The notes below the pieces were generated by a model, which searched no databases, was not told the origin of the DNA, and was given only the letters and a program-made list of their open reading frames with translations. From positions 5,146,001 to 5,210,000 of the forward strand of contig NC_063156.1 of the NCBI RefSeq assembly GCF_020921035.1: a stretch of 64,000 nucleotides of DNA. Reading direction: 5' to 3'. The position numbers and the translations under genes are program-made. Shown piece after piece: positions 12,755 through 23,956 of this stretch (position 1 is its first letter; every line of letters begins with the position of its first letter). The stretch is from Rhodamnia argentea. Its lineage: Eukaryota > Streptophyta > Magnoliopsida > Myrtales > Myrtaceae.

Positions 12755-13335
12755 GATGTCTACGGGTTCGAATCTGTCCTAGGAAACTCTGATTTTGACG
12801 GGATTATGGCGCTTGGTGGTTGTGCTTAGTACTCTTCGAGTTAGCTGGCTAATTAGCGAGCAAAATGGAAAAGACGGATCCTTGATGAATTTTTACCTTT
12901 GCACGAGGGTTTATATGGATATTATTTACTTCGGTAGAGAATGCGTCTCGCTGCAACATTGTTAGTTTAGAAAAAAATATCGCCTAAAAGTATGGGGCCC
13001 TACTAGTAATGGATTAGGAGGTGAAGACACTAGTATTATATGCGCGCACGGTTCGACTCCGCGCTCTATTAAGAATCAGAGCAAAAGTTAGATAAAAAAA
13101 AAAAAAAATAGAGATGAGACCAAAAAAAAATTAGAGAAATATCATCTTTTCCAAGAAGGCCGTGCCCCAAAATATCTCTGCCACGTGGGAATGGACAATT
13201 GGTCTGTGAGATTTATCTTGGTGTTCGTTGGTGGGGTTGTCGCACAATTCCCTGACTTTCTACCCCATTTTCAATCTAATTCTCAACAAGATTGTAATTA
13301 AGGATCCAAGCCCACCTATTGGTCGACCGTACGTC
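12755..13335. repeat. Modules C' and D', second copy
   Basis: 12755-12985 matches 8300-8660 and 13130-13335 matches 9630-9880, in the same order. This second unit is much shorter than the first because it lacks several insertions. The distance from its right end to the XTH start codon is about 1.5 kb, so its CCACGTGGGA element could lie in a distal promoter. Confidence 0.5.
13002..13098 (+). mobile_element. SINE-like sequence (candidate)
   Basis: A B-box-like GGTTCGACTCC at about 13050 follows a GGAGGTGAAGACACTAGTAT stretch and is followed by an A-rich tail at 13093. A related sequence lies near 40985-41120 (GGGGAGTGGGATGATAGTAT, then GGAGTTTGATTTTCGC). The resemblance to tRNA-derived SINE heads is loose, and no target-site duplication was found. 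Confidence 0.3.
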
Positions 13336-14398
13336 ACGTACCTTCTCTTTGTCATCGCGATCAGGACAACCCCAGACATCGCAGTGCCACTTTAATCGGC
13401 ATGGACGCAACAGCAGACTAGTCCCATCACCCCCCACTCCGTCCCATTTATTCATGTTTCTCACCTTCAAATTAAAATTTCTCTTCCTTAGTTTTTTTTT
13501 TAATGAAAAAATTCTAAATAAGAAGACGAAGTATTCTCAATCTTCTCAAATAAATATCTGAATCGGATCTTTCGTGATGTTAACTTTTCTTTTTTCTTTA
13601 GATAAGTACCATTTGCCTTCGATTATCCCCTTATTGTTCACCATTCCTTGGAGGAATCGCAATAACCAGGATATTTTCCTTTTTTTTTGAATAATTAGAG
13701 CGCACCTTGACCTCGCGAGTGTAAATTTGATAGTTTTGACTACTCACACCATCGCTAACTACACTACAAAGAATATAAAGCGTGGCATCACCGACCGTGT
13801 CGTATCATGCTCATCGAATACTATAGACTGGACCCGACTATCCCATCCCCCTTTCCCGTAACTCCCCTGAAAAAAAAAAGGGCAAAATCGCGTGCCCTTT
13901 CAATTGCTCAAGAAGACCCCATTGACCCTAAATACAACACGACATCTACAGTGAAACCCACCTGGTAAACGTGATGAACATTTCCTGATTACCATATAAT
14001 CATTACGAAAGCTCATAAAAGTATAGCCAACCGCTTTACTCCACGGTACATTGGAATTCGACAAACTACAAAAGTTACATTTATAACCTCGAAGGTGTGG
14101 TTCGCGCACCCCGAGGCTCGTAAAGATGATATAATTGCCATGGCGCGGGTTAATTAATCACAAGATGATTTTTTTTTTTAATACGTGACAGTGCATGAAT
14201 CCACTTTGGGTCACAGTGTCCAGCTGGCGCTGCCGCAGCAAAAGATAAATGAACTAAAACCAGGAAGGAGATGAAAATATTAAAAAAAAGAAGAAGTGGA
14301 CCCCACTCACCTCAATTGCCAAACACGCCTCCCAAAAAGGAGGCCCTTTTTAACTTCGGGACAACTGGACACAACTACTCTCACCCAGCTGTATATGT

Positions 14399-14415
14399 CC
14401 ACGTGGCGCGACGTC
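14399..14415. promoter_or_regulatory. G-box with adjacent ACGT element
   Basis: The palindrome CCACGTGG (14399-14406) is followed closely by GACGTC (14410-14415), about 300 bp upstream of the XTH TATA box. Such ACGT cores are bound by bZIP and bHLH/PIF factors in plants. Function here is inferred from position only. Confidence 0.5.
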
Positions 14416-14605
14416 ACTGGCCCTCATCTGTCCCGGGGTAGCTTTTGTGACAGGGACGTGTCGTACAGCGTGCCCCCCCTCCCTCCCTTCTCACAGTGAC
14501 CAGCTCTCGCCAGCTAATTTGCCACAGCAACGGCTACATTTTTCCACTCCAAATTTCAATTTTCGATTTCGAACCCCTCCCCCGTCTGTAGAAAATCCGA
14601 AAGGG

Positions 14606-14646
14606 GACGTGGCTGCACATGTGGCGCGCGACCCGCGTGACGTGGC
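14606..14646. promoter_or_regulatory. ACGT-core / E-box cluster near XTH promoter
   Basis: GACGTGG (14606-14612), the palindrome CACATGTG (14616-14623) and TGACGTGGC (14638-14646) lie within 41 bp, 50-90 bp upstream of the TATA box. This spacing is typical of a proximal plant promoter. It would suit ABA-, light- or bHLH-responsive control, but no expression evidence is available. Confidence 0.5.
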
Positions 14647-14696
14647 GAGTGGGTGTGTGCGGGGCCGATGCCAAGCCAGCGAGGAGAGAAGCGGGC

Positions 14697-14705
14697 TATA
14701 AAAGG
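14697..14705 (+). promoter_or_regulatory. TATA box of the XTH gene
   Basis: TATAAAAGG lies 108 bp upstream of the start codon. Transcription would begin near 14730, giving a 5' UTR of about 80 nt. Confidence 0.8.
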
Positions 14706-14812
14706 AGGCGTTGGTCTCACTCTCGGAGTGAGATTTGTGTGAGTGCACTGAGTGGGTGAGAAACAGAGCACAGCTTCAAAGCTTGTGAAGGAAGCTTCTC
14801 TCACGCTCTTCA

Positions 14813-16947
14813 ATGGCTGTCCTGGGTTTTTCGAAAATGTCTGTGTCGTTTGGTTTGGTCGTGGGTCTCGCGTTGGTGGGTCTGGTCATGAGCGCGAGGT
14901 TTGAGGAGCTGTACCAGCCGAGCTGGGCTATGGATCATTTTGCCTATGAAGGAGATGTTCTTAGGCTCAAGCTTGATAACTACTCTGGTAAATATTGAAC
15001 CAAAATCCTCTCTTTCTTCAACGAAATGGGACCTTTGCAGTTTTTTAAACCCAGATAAGAAAGGCAAACCCAAATAGAATTCGTTTCTTGATTTTGAGAT
15101 GAAATACCCAGAAAGGTCCTGCATTGGTCGATGCAGTTCCTTGTCATCGATCGCCACTTCACTGTTGCGTTGGGTGGGACCTTTGCTGTTTTTTGCATGT
15201 AATCCCATGTTTTCTCACTTCTAAAAGAGGCTTAGTAAACATCGGTTCATGGGTGAATGAGAGGAGCCGGTGAAGGTGATGGGTTCTAACTCTTGTGGTG
15301 TTTTTTGTTTAGGCGCTGGGTTTTCGTCGAAGAGCAAGTATATGTTTGGCAAAGTCACCATCCAGATCAAGCTTGTCGAGGGTGACTCTGCTGGGACTGT
15401 CACTGCTTTCTATGTGAGTAAATCCATCAAAAATGCCCCTTTTTTCCCCATTCCAATAAGTGGATTCATTGACGAAACAAGCTATGATAATGATGGAAGA
15501 AAGAAAAGAGGAACAAACAGAAACTGAGCAAAGAGCTTTTATTTCATGGCTCCGGGTCCCCAGCAGTACGTATTGAAGGGTCACCTTCAGTCCATTGAAT
15601 TCAGTCGGACATGTTTCTTGGATTCTACTGAGAAAACAATGCCCATGTAGCAGTACCCACGACCCACCATTCATTAAGAAACCTAACGTGCTCGGTCCTA
15701 TCTATTTATGAATCTCGTGATCCTCCTTTAATGAATACAGGGAAATACTTCAACTCGATCAGGGTCCATGTTAACGTCAGCTAATAATTTCATATTTTGT
15801 CTAATCTTCACTCATGGATGGCGACACTAAACATGTGTTTCGCGAGTTTTTATTAAATGTCATGGTGGCTTGTGTACAGATGTCGTCGGATGGACCGAAC
15901 CACAATGAGTTCGACTTCGAGTTCCTGGGCAACACCACGGGGGAGCCATACCTGGTGCAGACCAACTTGTACGTGAACGGGGTGGGCAACCGGGAGCAGC
16001 GGCTCGGCCTGTGGTTCGACCCAACCAAGGACTTCCACTCCTACTCCGTCTTATGGAACCATCGCCAAGTCGTGTACGTCTCGCAACTTAACCACATTAC
16101 ACAAATTACAGCACGTGTCGCACGTTTTCCATAACGTGTCGTGTCAAAGCTTTCGACACAATAAGCACTTAAAACTAGAAACGCTGGTGAGATATTGGTT
16201 TGAATTGGAAAGATTGGTGCCATGTGACTGATCTTATTCGGTGCGATTTCGTATAATTCCAAAGTTGCATCAGAAAACAAAAGAGTACCCTGGGGAAAGG
16301 GAAGGGAATCTTGGGCGGTACCGACGCTGTTATGCAGAGGGGGGGACCTCCATTTGTCGATTCTCTCCTGCTTTTTGCTTTGTCGCGTACATCTTTTTCT
16401 GCACATCACATTCTTATTCCGTACGTTACACGGGTTTGCTGTCCTTATTCCTTGATTACGAAGACGAGATTTTCAAGGTTAATGCATGAGCAAATGACAT
16501 TTGGGTACTTTAATTCTTTGTCGCCCCAGGTTTCTTGTGAACGAGACTCCAATCCGCGTGCACACCAATTTGGAGCACCGGGGCATCCCCTACCCCAAGG
16601 ACCAGCCCATGGGCGTGTACAGCTCGATATGGAATGCCGACGACTGGGCCACGCAGGGCGGCCGCGTCAAGACCGACTGGAGCCACGCGCCCTTCGTCGC
16701 TTCCTACCGTAACTTTGACATCGACGCATGCGAGTGCCCGGGGACCGCAGCGGCAGCTGACAACGCCAGGCGGTGCAGTGGCGGGGAGAGGCGGTACTGG
16801 TGGGACGAGCCCATGGTCTCCGAGCTGAGCCTGCACCAGAGCCACCAGCTGATGTGGGTGCGGGCCAAGCACATGATCTACGACTACTGCACGGACACGA
16901 CCCGGTTCCCGGTCACCCCGGCCGAGTGCGTGCACCACCGTCATTGA
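14813..16947 (+). CDS. XTH9: Xyloglucan endotransglucosylase/hydrolase, XTH9-like (GH16)
   Basis: Secreted apoplastic enzyme that cuts and rejoins xyloglucan chains in the growing cell wall. Four exons: 14813-14987, 15313-15413, 15880-16073 and 16530-16947, all with GT-AG introns and consistent phase, give 295 residues, close to the family's usual 280-300. Residues 1-28 are a signal peptide ending near VMSA. The catalytic stretch is [11 protein letters not shown] at residues 100-110: E102 is the expected nucleophile, D104 the helper and E106 the acid/base. N110-T-T follows as the conserved N-glycosylation site. The C-terminal XET domain carries the usual cysteines (residues in CECPG, YDYC and AEC). 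[10 protein letters not shown] instead of the common DEIDFEFLG, plus [14 protein letters not shown] and an ending in HHRH, are hallmarks of the XTH9 branch. The start is the first ATG after the TATA box and the only one preceding the signal peptide. Predominantly transglucosylase activity is expected from the family. Confidence 0.95.
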
Positions 16948-16999
16948 GCTAAGTTCCCCACATGGAACGGGATACGCAGCTGACTGCGGGTCGTCATGG

Positions 17000-18650
17000 A
17001 GGTTGGATGCTAGGGCGGGGGAAGGTTGGGTTTTGTAAAAAAGAAAAAACAGTCATAAGAAAAACCACGACCAAAACATGTTCTCCATGTTCTTTGATAT
17101 GTGTCTTTTGAAAATATTTTGTTGGTTGGATCTTTGCTGCAGCATGTAATATAATTTCGAATTCCATCAAATCCACGGGGTGTTTGCCGAAGTACGTCGG
17201 TTTCCCTATCTTTTGGTCTAGGGATGATGCTGGGAATGTTTCCGTGCACAGAATCACGTGTTGCTGCATCGCCGTCCCGGGGATCCCACTAGAGCCGTGG
17301 GACCGAGCGAGCGGGAGAGAGAGAGAGACCCTGGTGCTGTCCTGATCGGTTCAAGTTTCCATCCGGGGAACTGCAAAATTGTCACAACTAAGCTGTCATT
17401 CTATTTTAGCAGTTCTAATTCTACCATAAAATCTCAAAATTTTAACTCTGGCCATAATAAATCCTCAACTTTAGGTGTAGTATTAATTTTACCACAATTT
17501 TTATTTCGTCTCGTGAAAAATTCTTCAATTTTAGGTCCAATTTAATATTTTTTTTTTAAAAAAAAAGACGAACTTTTACGTGAGTCCTCAATCTGATTTC
17601 ATTAATTTTTTGTTAAAATCATCCTCAATGTTTATGCGCTCACTGTTTGGTCTTTTGTGTTTGAGAATGTTCAGCTCATTTTTCGGTTGACAACGAGAAA
17701 TTTTGAGTAGAGGGTGTAATGAAGGTAGATTTGTGACTTAAAAGCAACGGTTTGTGATTATTTTATAAGAACATAAAAATTTTAGAGTAAAATTAAGACT
17801 GAACGGTAAAATTGGGATATGACCAAAGTTGAAATCGAAAGCCCTTTAGGATATTATGTCCAAAATAAAATGAAGTTACAGTCAGGATGGATGAGAGCAT
17901 ACGCGATCTCTGGCCGCAGTGGCTCAAAACTCAAAGCTGCGGTGATTTGAAGGGCGAATGTGATTAAAAGATATTTCTTCACCTCCCCACCCACTATCGT
18001 CACCAGCTTTCGGACACGGATGCACAGACGAAACAGATGGAGAGTGACGTGTTTGGGAAGCCAAAGCGGACCCCCGCCCGCGTCTTGTCATAATTGCCAT
18101 TGATTTCGAAAAATTTCCCCTCCGGCCAAAAAAAGGACGACCATTTAATCTTTTTCTCATAAGCATTAAGCCAGCTAACTCTCTTGCACGGAAATGGAGT
18201 TGATATTTGAGAGGCGATCGACAGAACAGGACGACAGCGGTCATGATGGCTACGAGGGGCAATAATTCGCGAGCGGAGATATTTAGGAGTTCAGAAACTA
18301 CGGTTTGGATTTAGGCGAGTGCCGCTGCCCCCTTGCCCGTCCAGTGTTTCTTGGGATTTGTTATGGGGAACTCTTAAATACATATTGCACTGTCAACGTG
18401 ACTTCACGCCAAAATTTAGCAGGGCCAAAACTCATAAACTAAGATCTTCACGACAATTTTTCATATTCAAAAACCCAGATAGAGGCTCCTGCGCGGCCCC
18501 GTCGATGTATACTCAGAACGAACGATACGCTAACCAACGAGTTCTCAACAGTCTAAAGATCCAACGACACTTGACCTTGCGGTCTTATGGGTCTAATTCC
18601 CAAAAAAAAATCTAACTTTAGATTTAGTCTTAGATCTAATCCAATCTCTT
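17000..18650. other. XTH 3' flank and gene-free stretch
   Basis: The first few hundred bases after the stop should hold the XTH 3' UTR; no canonical AATAAA stands out. A GAGAGAGAGA run sits at about 17315. 17380-17850 is AT-rich, with loosely inverted 'ctcaaaattttaa' / 'aaaattttagagtaaaatt' blocks that suggest an old fold-back element. I see no gene. Confidence 0.4.
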
Positions 18651-18659
18651 TTTAATTTT

Positions 18660-19040
18660 TTGGGAGGGGGGGGTCACATAAAGCTCCAAACCTTAAGTCC
18701 ACCAATCTCAAATTTGCCTCAATCTTTGTTTTGTCTAAAAAGAAACCACCAACTTACAATTTATTCTCGAATCCAATAACTTGATCCAATTTCAATTTGA
18801 CGTGACATTTCTATGTCGATAATATATCCACATCAGTAAAGTAATGAACAAAAGGTACGGATCAATATGGAAATGTCACGTCAATAACAAATCCAGCCAA
18901 TAAAATTGTTGAAATTATCTAAAATATAACCCCGTGTGAGATATGAAAATTAAGGATGATTATCGGTGATTTTTCTCTAAAACAAAAAAAAAAAAAAATT
19001 TGGGTTAAATTTGAAACTAGACCTAAAATTGGGTGTTTCA
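18660..19040. mobile_element. Fold-back MITE-like element (candidate)
   Basis: TTGACGTGACATTTCTATG (about 18797-18815) is mirrored by an inverted copy reading ATGGAAATGTCACGTCAA (about 18869-18886). Outer parts also pair loosely ('cttaagtccaccaatctcaaatttg' on the left with the complement of 'caaatttgaaactagacctaaa' on the right). Exact ends and target-site duplication were not resolved. Confidence 0.45.
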
Positions 19041-20270
19041 CTTTCTGCCAATGACTTGATCAAAAGGCACAAAAATTCCATGAGATGGGTTGGGGGGGGG
19101 GGGAGTAGCTGAGGAAGTGATGGCGATCTTTATATCCAACATAAATGCATTACAAAGGGCCACGATCACCACGCACGCGGGTGGTCCCTCGTTTTTACAA
19201 GAAAGAACCAAACTTTGGCACAAATAGCTGAACCGTGGATTCAAAAGTGAACATAAATGAAAACATTATTGTACGTCTCCTATCTTCGCGACCCGACGAA
19301 TCACATGGAACCCCATGTACATTGCCATTACATGGCCATGCTCCAAAAATTTATTGGTTGAAATATAAATATAATAGATTTTAGACAAAAAAAGAAGAAG
19401 AAGAAATATAAGTAGATCCCGACCCTTTTATCGAACTTTCATTTTGTAAATATTCAGTGTGTTAAGTAAATGATTTTATGAGATCACCATCAATTACTTT
19501 ATAAATTAGAGCTATTAGATGGAGGCGTGACACCCTCTCAATTCGTGTTTAGGTTCGACTTTAATCTAATATTAAAGCGTGAAACATTGATGTCTGGTGG
19601 GAATATGCCGAACTTTTTTTAAAGGTTTAAATTGACATAAGAAGAAGGAGTTATTTTTAATAATTAAAAATACAACATCAAGCCGCTATAAATATGGATT
19701 ATAGCAACATGAAGTATTTTGCTTGCTATGACAAGTTACAGCGGTGTGGTGGATCAAATCTACGAGGGCACAACAACTTCAGTGACATTGAAATTGTTCA
19801 GTTTGGCGTAAAAACGAGAAACAGAAAAAATGGAGTGGGATTTCACTTTTACATCATAGTTTTACCATGTTAATGATTTCAATCCCAATCCAACCGGACG
19901 ACCGAACTTTTTCTTCTAGTGTCCAAGGGACTTTCGGCATTCGAGCACAAAAGCAAAGGCATGTCATAATGACATCCGGACAAGACCCCAATGATCGATC
20001 AAGATGGCAATTCTAGGAGGTGCTAATTAAAAAATAAAAATAAAATTGGTTTATACAATTTAATCAGAAGAATTAAAAAAAAAAAGGGTTGGTGTTTATC
20101 AAATCGAAAAGAAAAGGGGTATTATTGGATAAGCAAAGCTGACAAAAATAGTTTTTTTTTTTTATTTATTGCTTTGCTTGAGGTTTGATGGGGACTCTAA
20201 TGTTGCAAGGAGCCCCACAACGAAGTTTCTCGAGGTGCCGACGATTTTTGCATTTCCACGTTTATCGCAT
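19040..20270. other. Gene-free stretch
   Basis: AT-rich DNA with homopolymer runs (a G tract at about 19090, T tracts at about 20155 and 20310). I see no coding region, RNA gene or clear repeat boundary. Confidence 0.4.
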
Positions 20271-22728
20271 TGAAGTGACTAAATTGAAATTTTAGGAAGA
20301 AGCTTTACTTTTTTTTTTTATTGAATAAAATTGGTACGGTTTGCTTTCTGCCGACAACTTATAAAAAGAATAACGTTCAAACGTTACTTCACAAGTTACT
20401 AAAAATGTTATGTCGTATTTCGAAAGCAAGAAACGAGGGAAAAGACGATGCAATATGAGAAATAAAAGAGTAATAGAGTTTGGATTTCTAAAAACAGGTT
20501 TCAGATCGCTAGTTCCGAGGTAGAATCACAAACATATCCGCCCGATGCCGGTTCTATTAGAAATCGAGAGCAGGATCAGAATGGGTCGAGTAGGACCGGT
20601 TCGGTCCAGTTCCATGATAGACTCTAAGCCAATGCTCACTCCGAATTTATATGCCCTTGCCCTTGACCGTGCCCGTGCTATTAACTCCAACACCTCCCCT
20701 GTGAAAACAGTTGTTACGATAATGAAACATCACCGGTCTTTTTTAAAACATAAAGATTAGAAGTGAAAATTGTGGAAACGGATAAGCCAGAAGTCGATCA
20801 AATCCGACTATGACCACGGCAAAAGCTGTCAAGGTAGGTGAGTGTCGAGGCAATAATTAGTCATCTCTTTGACAATTCTGTTGTCTTTTTTCGTATAGAA
20901 CTGATTTGATTTGCAACTATTAGCAATGTGATTTAACAGGAGACAGTTCCCCACTCCCATATTCCCCATTGTTTATGTCGAATCATATCAATTTCTTGTG
21001 GTCTAATTACTTTATTGGACTCCTCTTTAGCTCCCCCTCAAGGCATCTACTATTCGCACCGAAAAGTTGAATAAAGATCGATCGGTGAAACTTTTGGAAA
21101 AGAGCAGCTCCGCATGAATGATTGTCGTAGTTTTTTTTTTTTTTTGGGGGGGTCGTAAACTGATTGTCATAGTTTATTAAGGTAATCCTCTAAAAATTAT
21201 TGTCCTAACGTGAGATGTACTAGTGGCACGGCGTACTTCTCGCTCGAGAGGAAACATTCCACTTCTCATCTAGTAGATTATGAAATCAAGGATAGCCCTC
21301 GTGTACGATAGTGCGTAACGCATGTCTCGCATTTCCCAATCTTACTGGACGTGTAGAAATGAGATAGCTCGCACGCTCTGCGAGGTTTCAATTCAAATGG
21401 TAAATCTCAGGACTAAAGCTGCTTCTAATGATGACGCTTTCGTTCGTAGAGAGTTTTTTTTTTGTTGCTTTTTTCCCAATATCTCGACGAGCTAATGCAC
21501 ATTGATCGTGTTGGGAGTATGCAGTAGAAGCCCAATACATTTTGCCTGAAAAAATCGCCAAGAGGGATTCCAAATTTGAAATTATTAACATACTAAATTT
21601 GACTCATATTCATTTGAAAACTCAAGCCAATCAATTATGAGTAAGTTGGGGAATATTAACTATTTTACACCGTACAGATTCTCCGTTGTGAGATTTCTAT
21701 AAAAGTCACACGTGTATACCGACAGATCGATCACACAGAAAATATCGAAAAAAAAAAAGAAGAAGAAGAACATGGTGAATCCCTCGGATTAATTCCAATT
21801 GTCAGGGGAAATTTCCGGTCTTTAGGTTAATCATTAGGAGGTACGTTCAAAGAAACTGAGGGCTTATCTTATCATAAGATAAGTATGGCAATGAATTGCT
21901 TTAGATGTACATGGGGGGAGAGAGAGAGAGAGAGAATGAAATGCGGTCAAGAGTTGCAAACTGGTTTGGGGATGTCTCAAATGGCCCAAATCGAGGTTTG
22001 GGCTTATAGCGTGTGCTCAAATGACCCAATTGGACTTGAAGTGTGGAGAGTGCGAGATAAGATGAGAAGCATGCTCAAATGGCCTGAACTGATCTCCATT
22101 TTCCCTTCTCAATTTTATTATTTTCAAAGTTTTTTCTCTTTCCCTTCAGCAAAAACCAATCTGAAGTGATCTACATCACCACTGGGACAGCATCTGAAAA
22201 TGGTCTGGCATGCTCGGACAAGTACTTAGGAGACACCGGAATAACATGGATGTATCGTAGGCTTTTAAAGGTACATGCTTGCGAAGAGAGAGTTTGATTC
22301 CGTGGTCCTATTACGTATCTACAATGGGTGACCGCGACAACCATGATCAGGACCAGTGGAGATCCGTTTTCGGGTCGATCGATTTCCTACGGGGAATTAG
22401 AGCGGTGCTGCAAATGCTGAAGACTTTTCACACATCTCGTAGATCCATCGATTTGTTGGTTGATGTTGTTACTGATTTGTTCCGAATTCAACATAAATCA
22501 ATGAAAAAATTTCAGTAAGAGGACATTAGTACAGGGGGAAAGACTAGAGAGAGACGAATCCGATTCAGATTTCCAGCCGAGCAAAACGGCGTGGCTCGAT
22601 CTTTCCATGCCTTGTTTTCTTCGCCCATCTCTTTTCTCGTCTTCTCTCTTCCCCTTCCTTCTCTGATCTTCTTCTTCTTCTCCTTCTTCCTTCTTCTCTT
22701 TTTTTTTTTTTCCGGAAAATCATACGCT

Positions 22729-23100
22729 TCAAGACGATCGCTTCCTCTCTCTCCTGAACTCTTCCTCGACGATTTTTTCGAACCACGCCCTCGACTGCTC
22801 CATCAGCTCGGGGCTCAGCCGGAACATGAGGACGCAGAACTCCATCTGGCTCAGCACGCCGTCGCCGTCCACGTCGCCCTCCCGGAGCATGCTGGCTAGC
22901 TCATCCTCCCTCAGGTCCTGGAGGCCCAGCACCGCGCTGTTCCTCCTCAGGCTCTCCAGCGTGATCACCCCCCTCTCCCTGTCCATCAGGAGCTCGAACC
23001 CGTTGCACAGCTCACGGATGAGCCCGTCGCCGCCCAGCTTCTCCGCCATCGTTGGCAACATGTCCTCGAACTCCACCCTTTTCGGGACCCCACCGTCCAT
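22729..23100 (-). CDS. PBP1: PBP1-like EF-hand calcium-binding protein, copy A
   Basis: Small cytosolic Ca2+ sensor of 123 residues, the size of Arabidopsis PBP1 (PINOID-binding protein 1) and its relative KIC. Family members bind the AGC kinase PINOID (PBP1) or the kinesin KCBP (KIC) in a Ca2+-dependent way. One canonical EF-hand loop lies at residues 76-87, DVDGDGVLSQME, with D76, D78, D80, S84 and E87 as ligands. An earlier degenerate loop lies near residues 40-51 (DRERGVITLESL). NGFELLMDRE and FCVLMFRLSPELME favour PBP1 over KIC. The gene is intronless. The ATG at 23100 is chosen because it begins the conserved part; the frame is open for 67 codons upstream, but that is probably 5' UTR and promoter. 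The copy B protein (43216-43608) is about 90% identical up to its C-terminus. This copy ends in a short RRERKRSS tail. Confidence 0.9.
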   Translation of the reverse strand: MDGGVPKRVEFEDMLPTMAEKLGGDGLIRELCNGFELLMDRERGVITLESLRRNSAVLGLQDLREDELASMLREGDVDGDGVLSQMEFCVLMFRLSPELMEQSRAWFEKIVEEEFRRERKRSS

Positions 23101-23257
23101 GACGGATTTACGAGCAAAAGTCGGAAGCTTTTTTCTTTCTTCCCGGTACGAAGAGTGACGTGATCGCGGGTGCTCGTGCTTTTCTTCGATGTCGATGAAT
23201 CGAATGCAATGCGTGTAGAACGAATTTATATCTGGGCTTGCGTGTAGGGAAGAGGAT

Positions 23258-23270
23258 AATATAATATAAA
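23258..23270 (-). promoter_or_regulatory. Possible TATA region of PBP1 copy A
   Basis: Minus-strand TTTATATTATATT lies about 160 bp upstream of the start codon. A TATATC-type element lies at the matching place in copy B, which supports a core promoter here. The motif itself is weak. Confidence 0.4.
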
Positions 23271-23956
23271 ATGACGGCGAGATCGCCATGGATGACAGCA
23301 AAGGAACAGGGAGTCATGTTGGTGGTCGGGGGTGGATTCCCCACGTGCAGAGCGACAGAACACACTGTTTCTGAGAAGCAATGTCAGGGGCACTCTCGTC
23401 ACTTTCCGGGCCATGGACCGCTTCACCGAGCACCGGCGAGGGGCATTCCGGTCAATTCGCGAGAGTTATGTCTCCCTTGGAGAGTTTCCTGTCGGGGTTG
23501 ACTTGCAAAGGTGTGCCAGGATGCATGGGTACAGGGTATACAGTTGTTGCACATGCAGACAGAGAGTGAATATGCTGCGATGCTGCAGTCCACCGGGTTT
23601 GATCTTTATTTATTTATTTTTCGGTTTTTCTTTCTGGTTATTCCTTTTTGATTATCTAACTTCGATTCGGACTCTTGAGGAGTCTGTTTGCTTCCACATT
23701 ATTCTGTTTAATTTATTCAAATGCAGGTCGCGAGGATCAAATTCAAATGGCACAACCAGAAGGTGAAAATTCACAATATGAACGATATTATACATTGTAC
23801 AGTACATCTCCACAAAAGAAGCAATGAACGTATAGATCAAGATCAAAATTGCCTCACACATTTTCAAACCAACAGATAAATTGCATTGAAGAGATCCATT
23901 TCTAATGCACATGAAATCAACACCGAATTAAAGAGCAGGGCCCCCCGCTCGTCCTG

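Noticed and set aside
12760..12790. GGTTCGAATC as the T arm of a tRNA
   Set aside because: No acceptor stem, D arm or anticodon arm can be formed upstream; the sequence belongs to the duplicated module C.
16510..16944. 144-codon minus-strand frame over XTH exon 4
   Set aside because: Antisense of a GC-rich exon with a clear GH16/XET reading on the plus strand.
22729..23301. PBP1 copy A starting 67 codons further upstream
   Set aside because: The upstream part is not conserved in frame in copy B (43554-43793 is in a different register), family members start at the MDGG region, and a TATA-like region lies within the extension.
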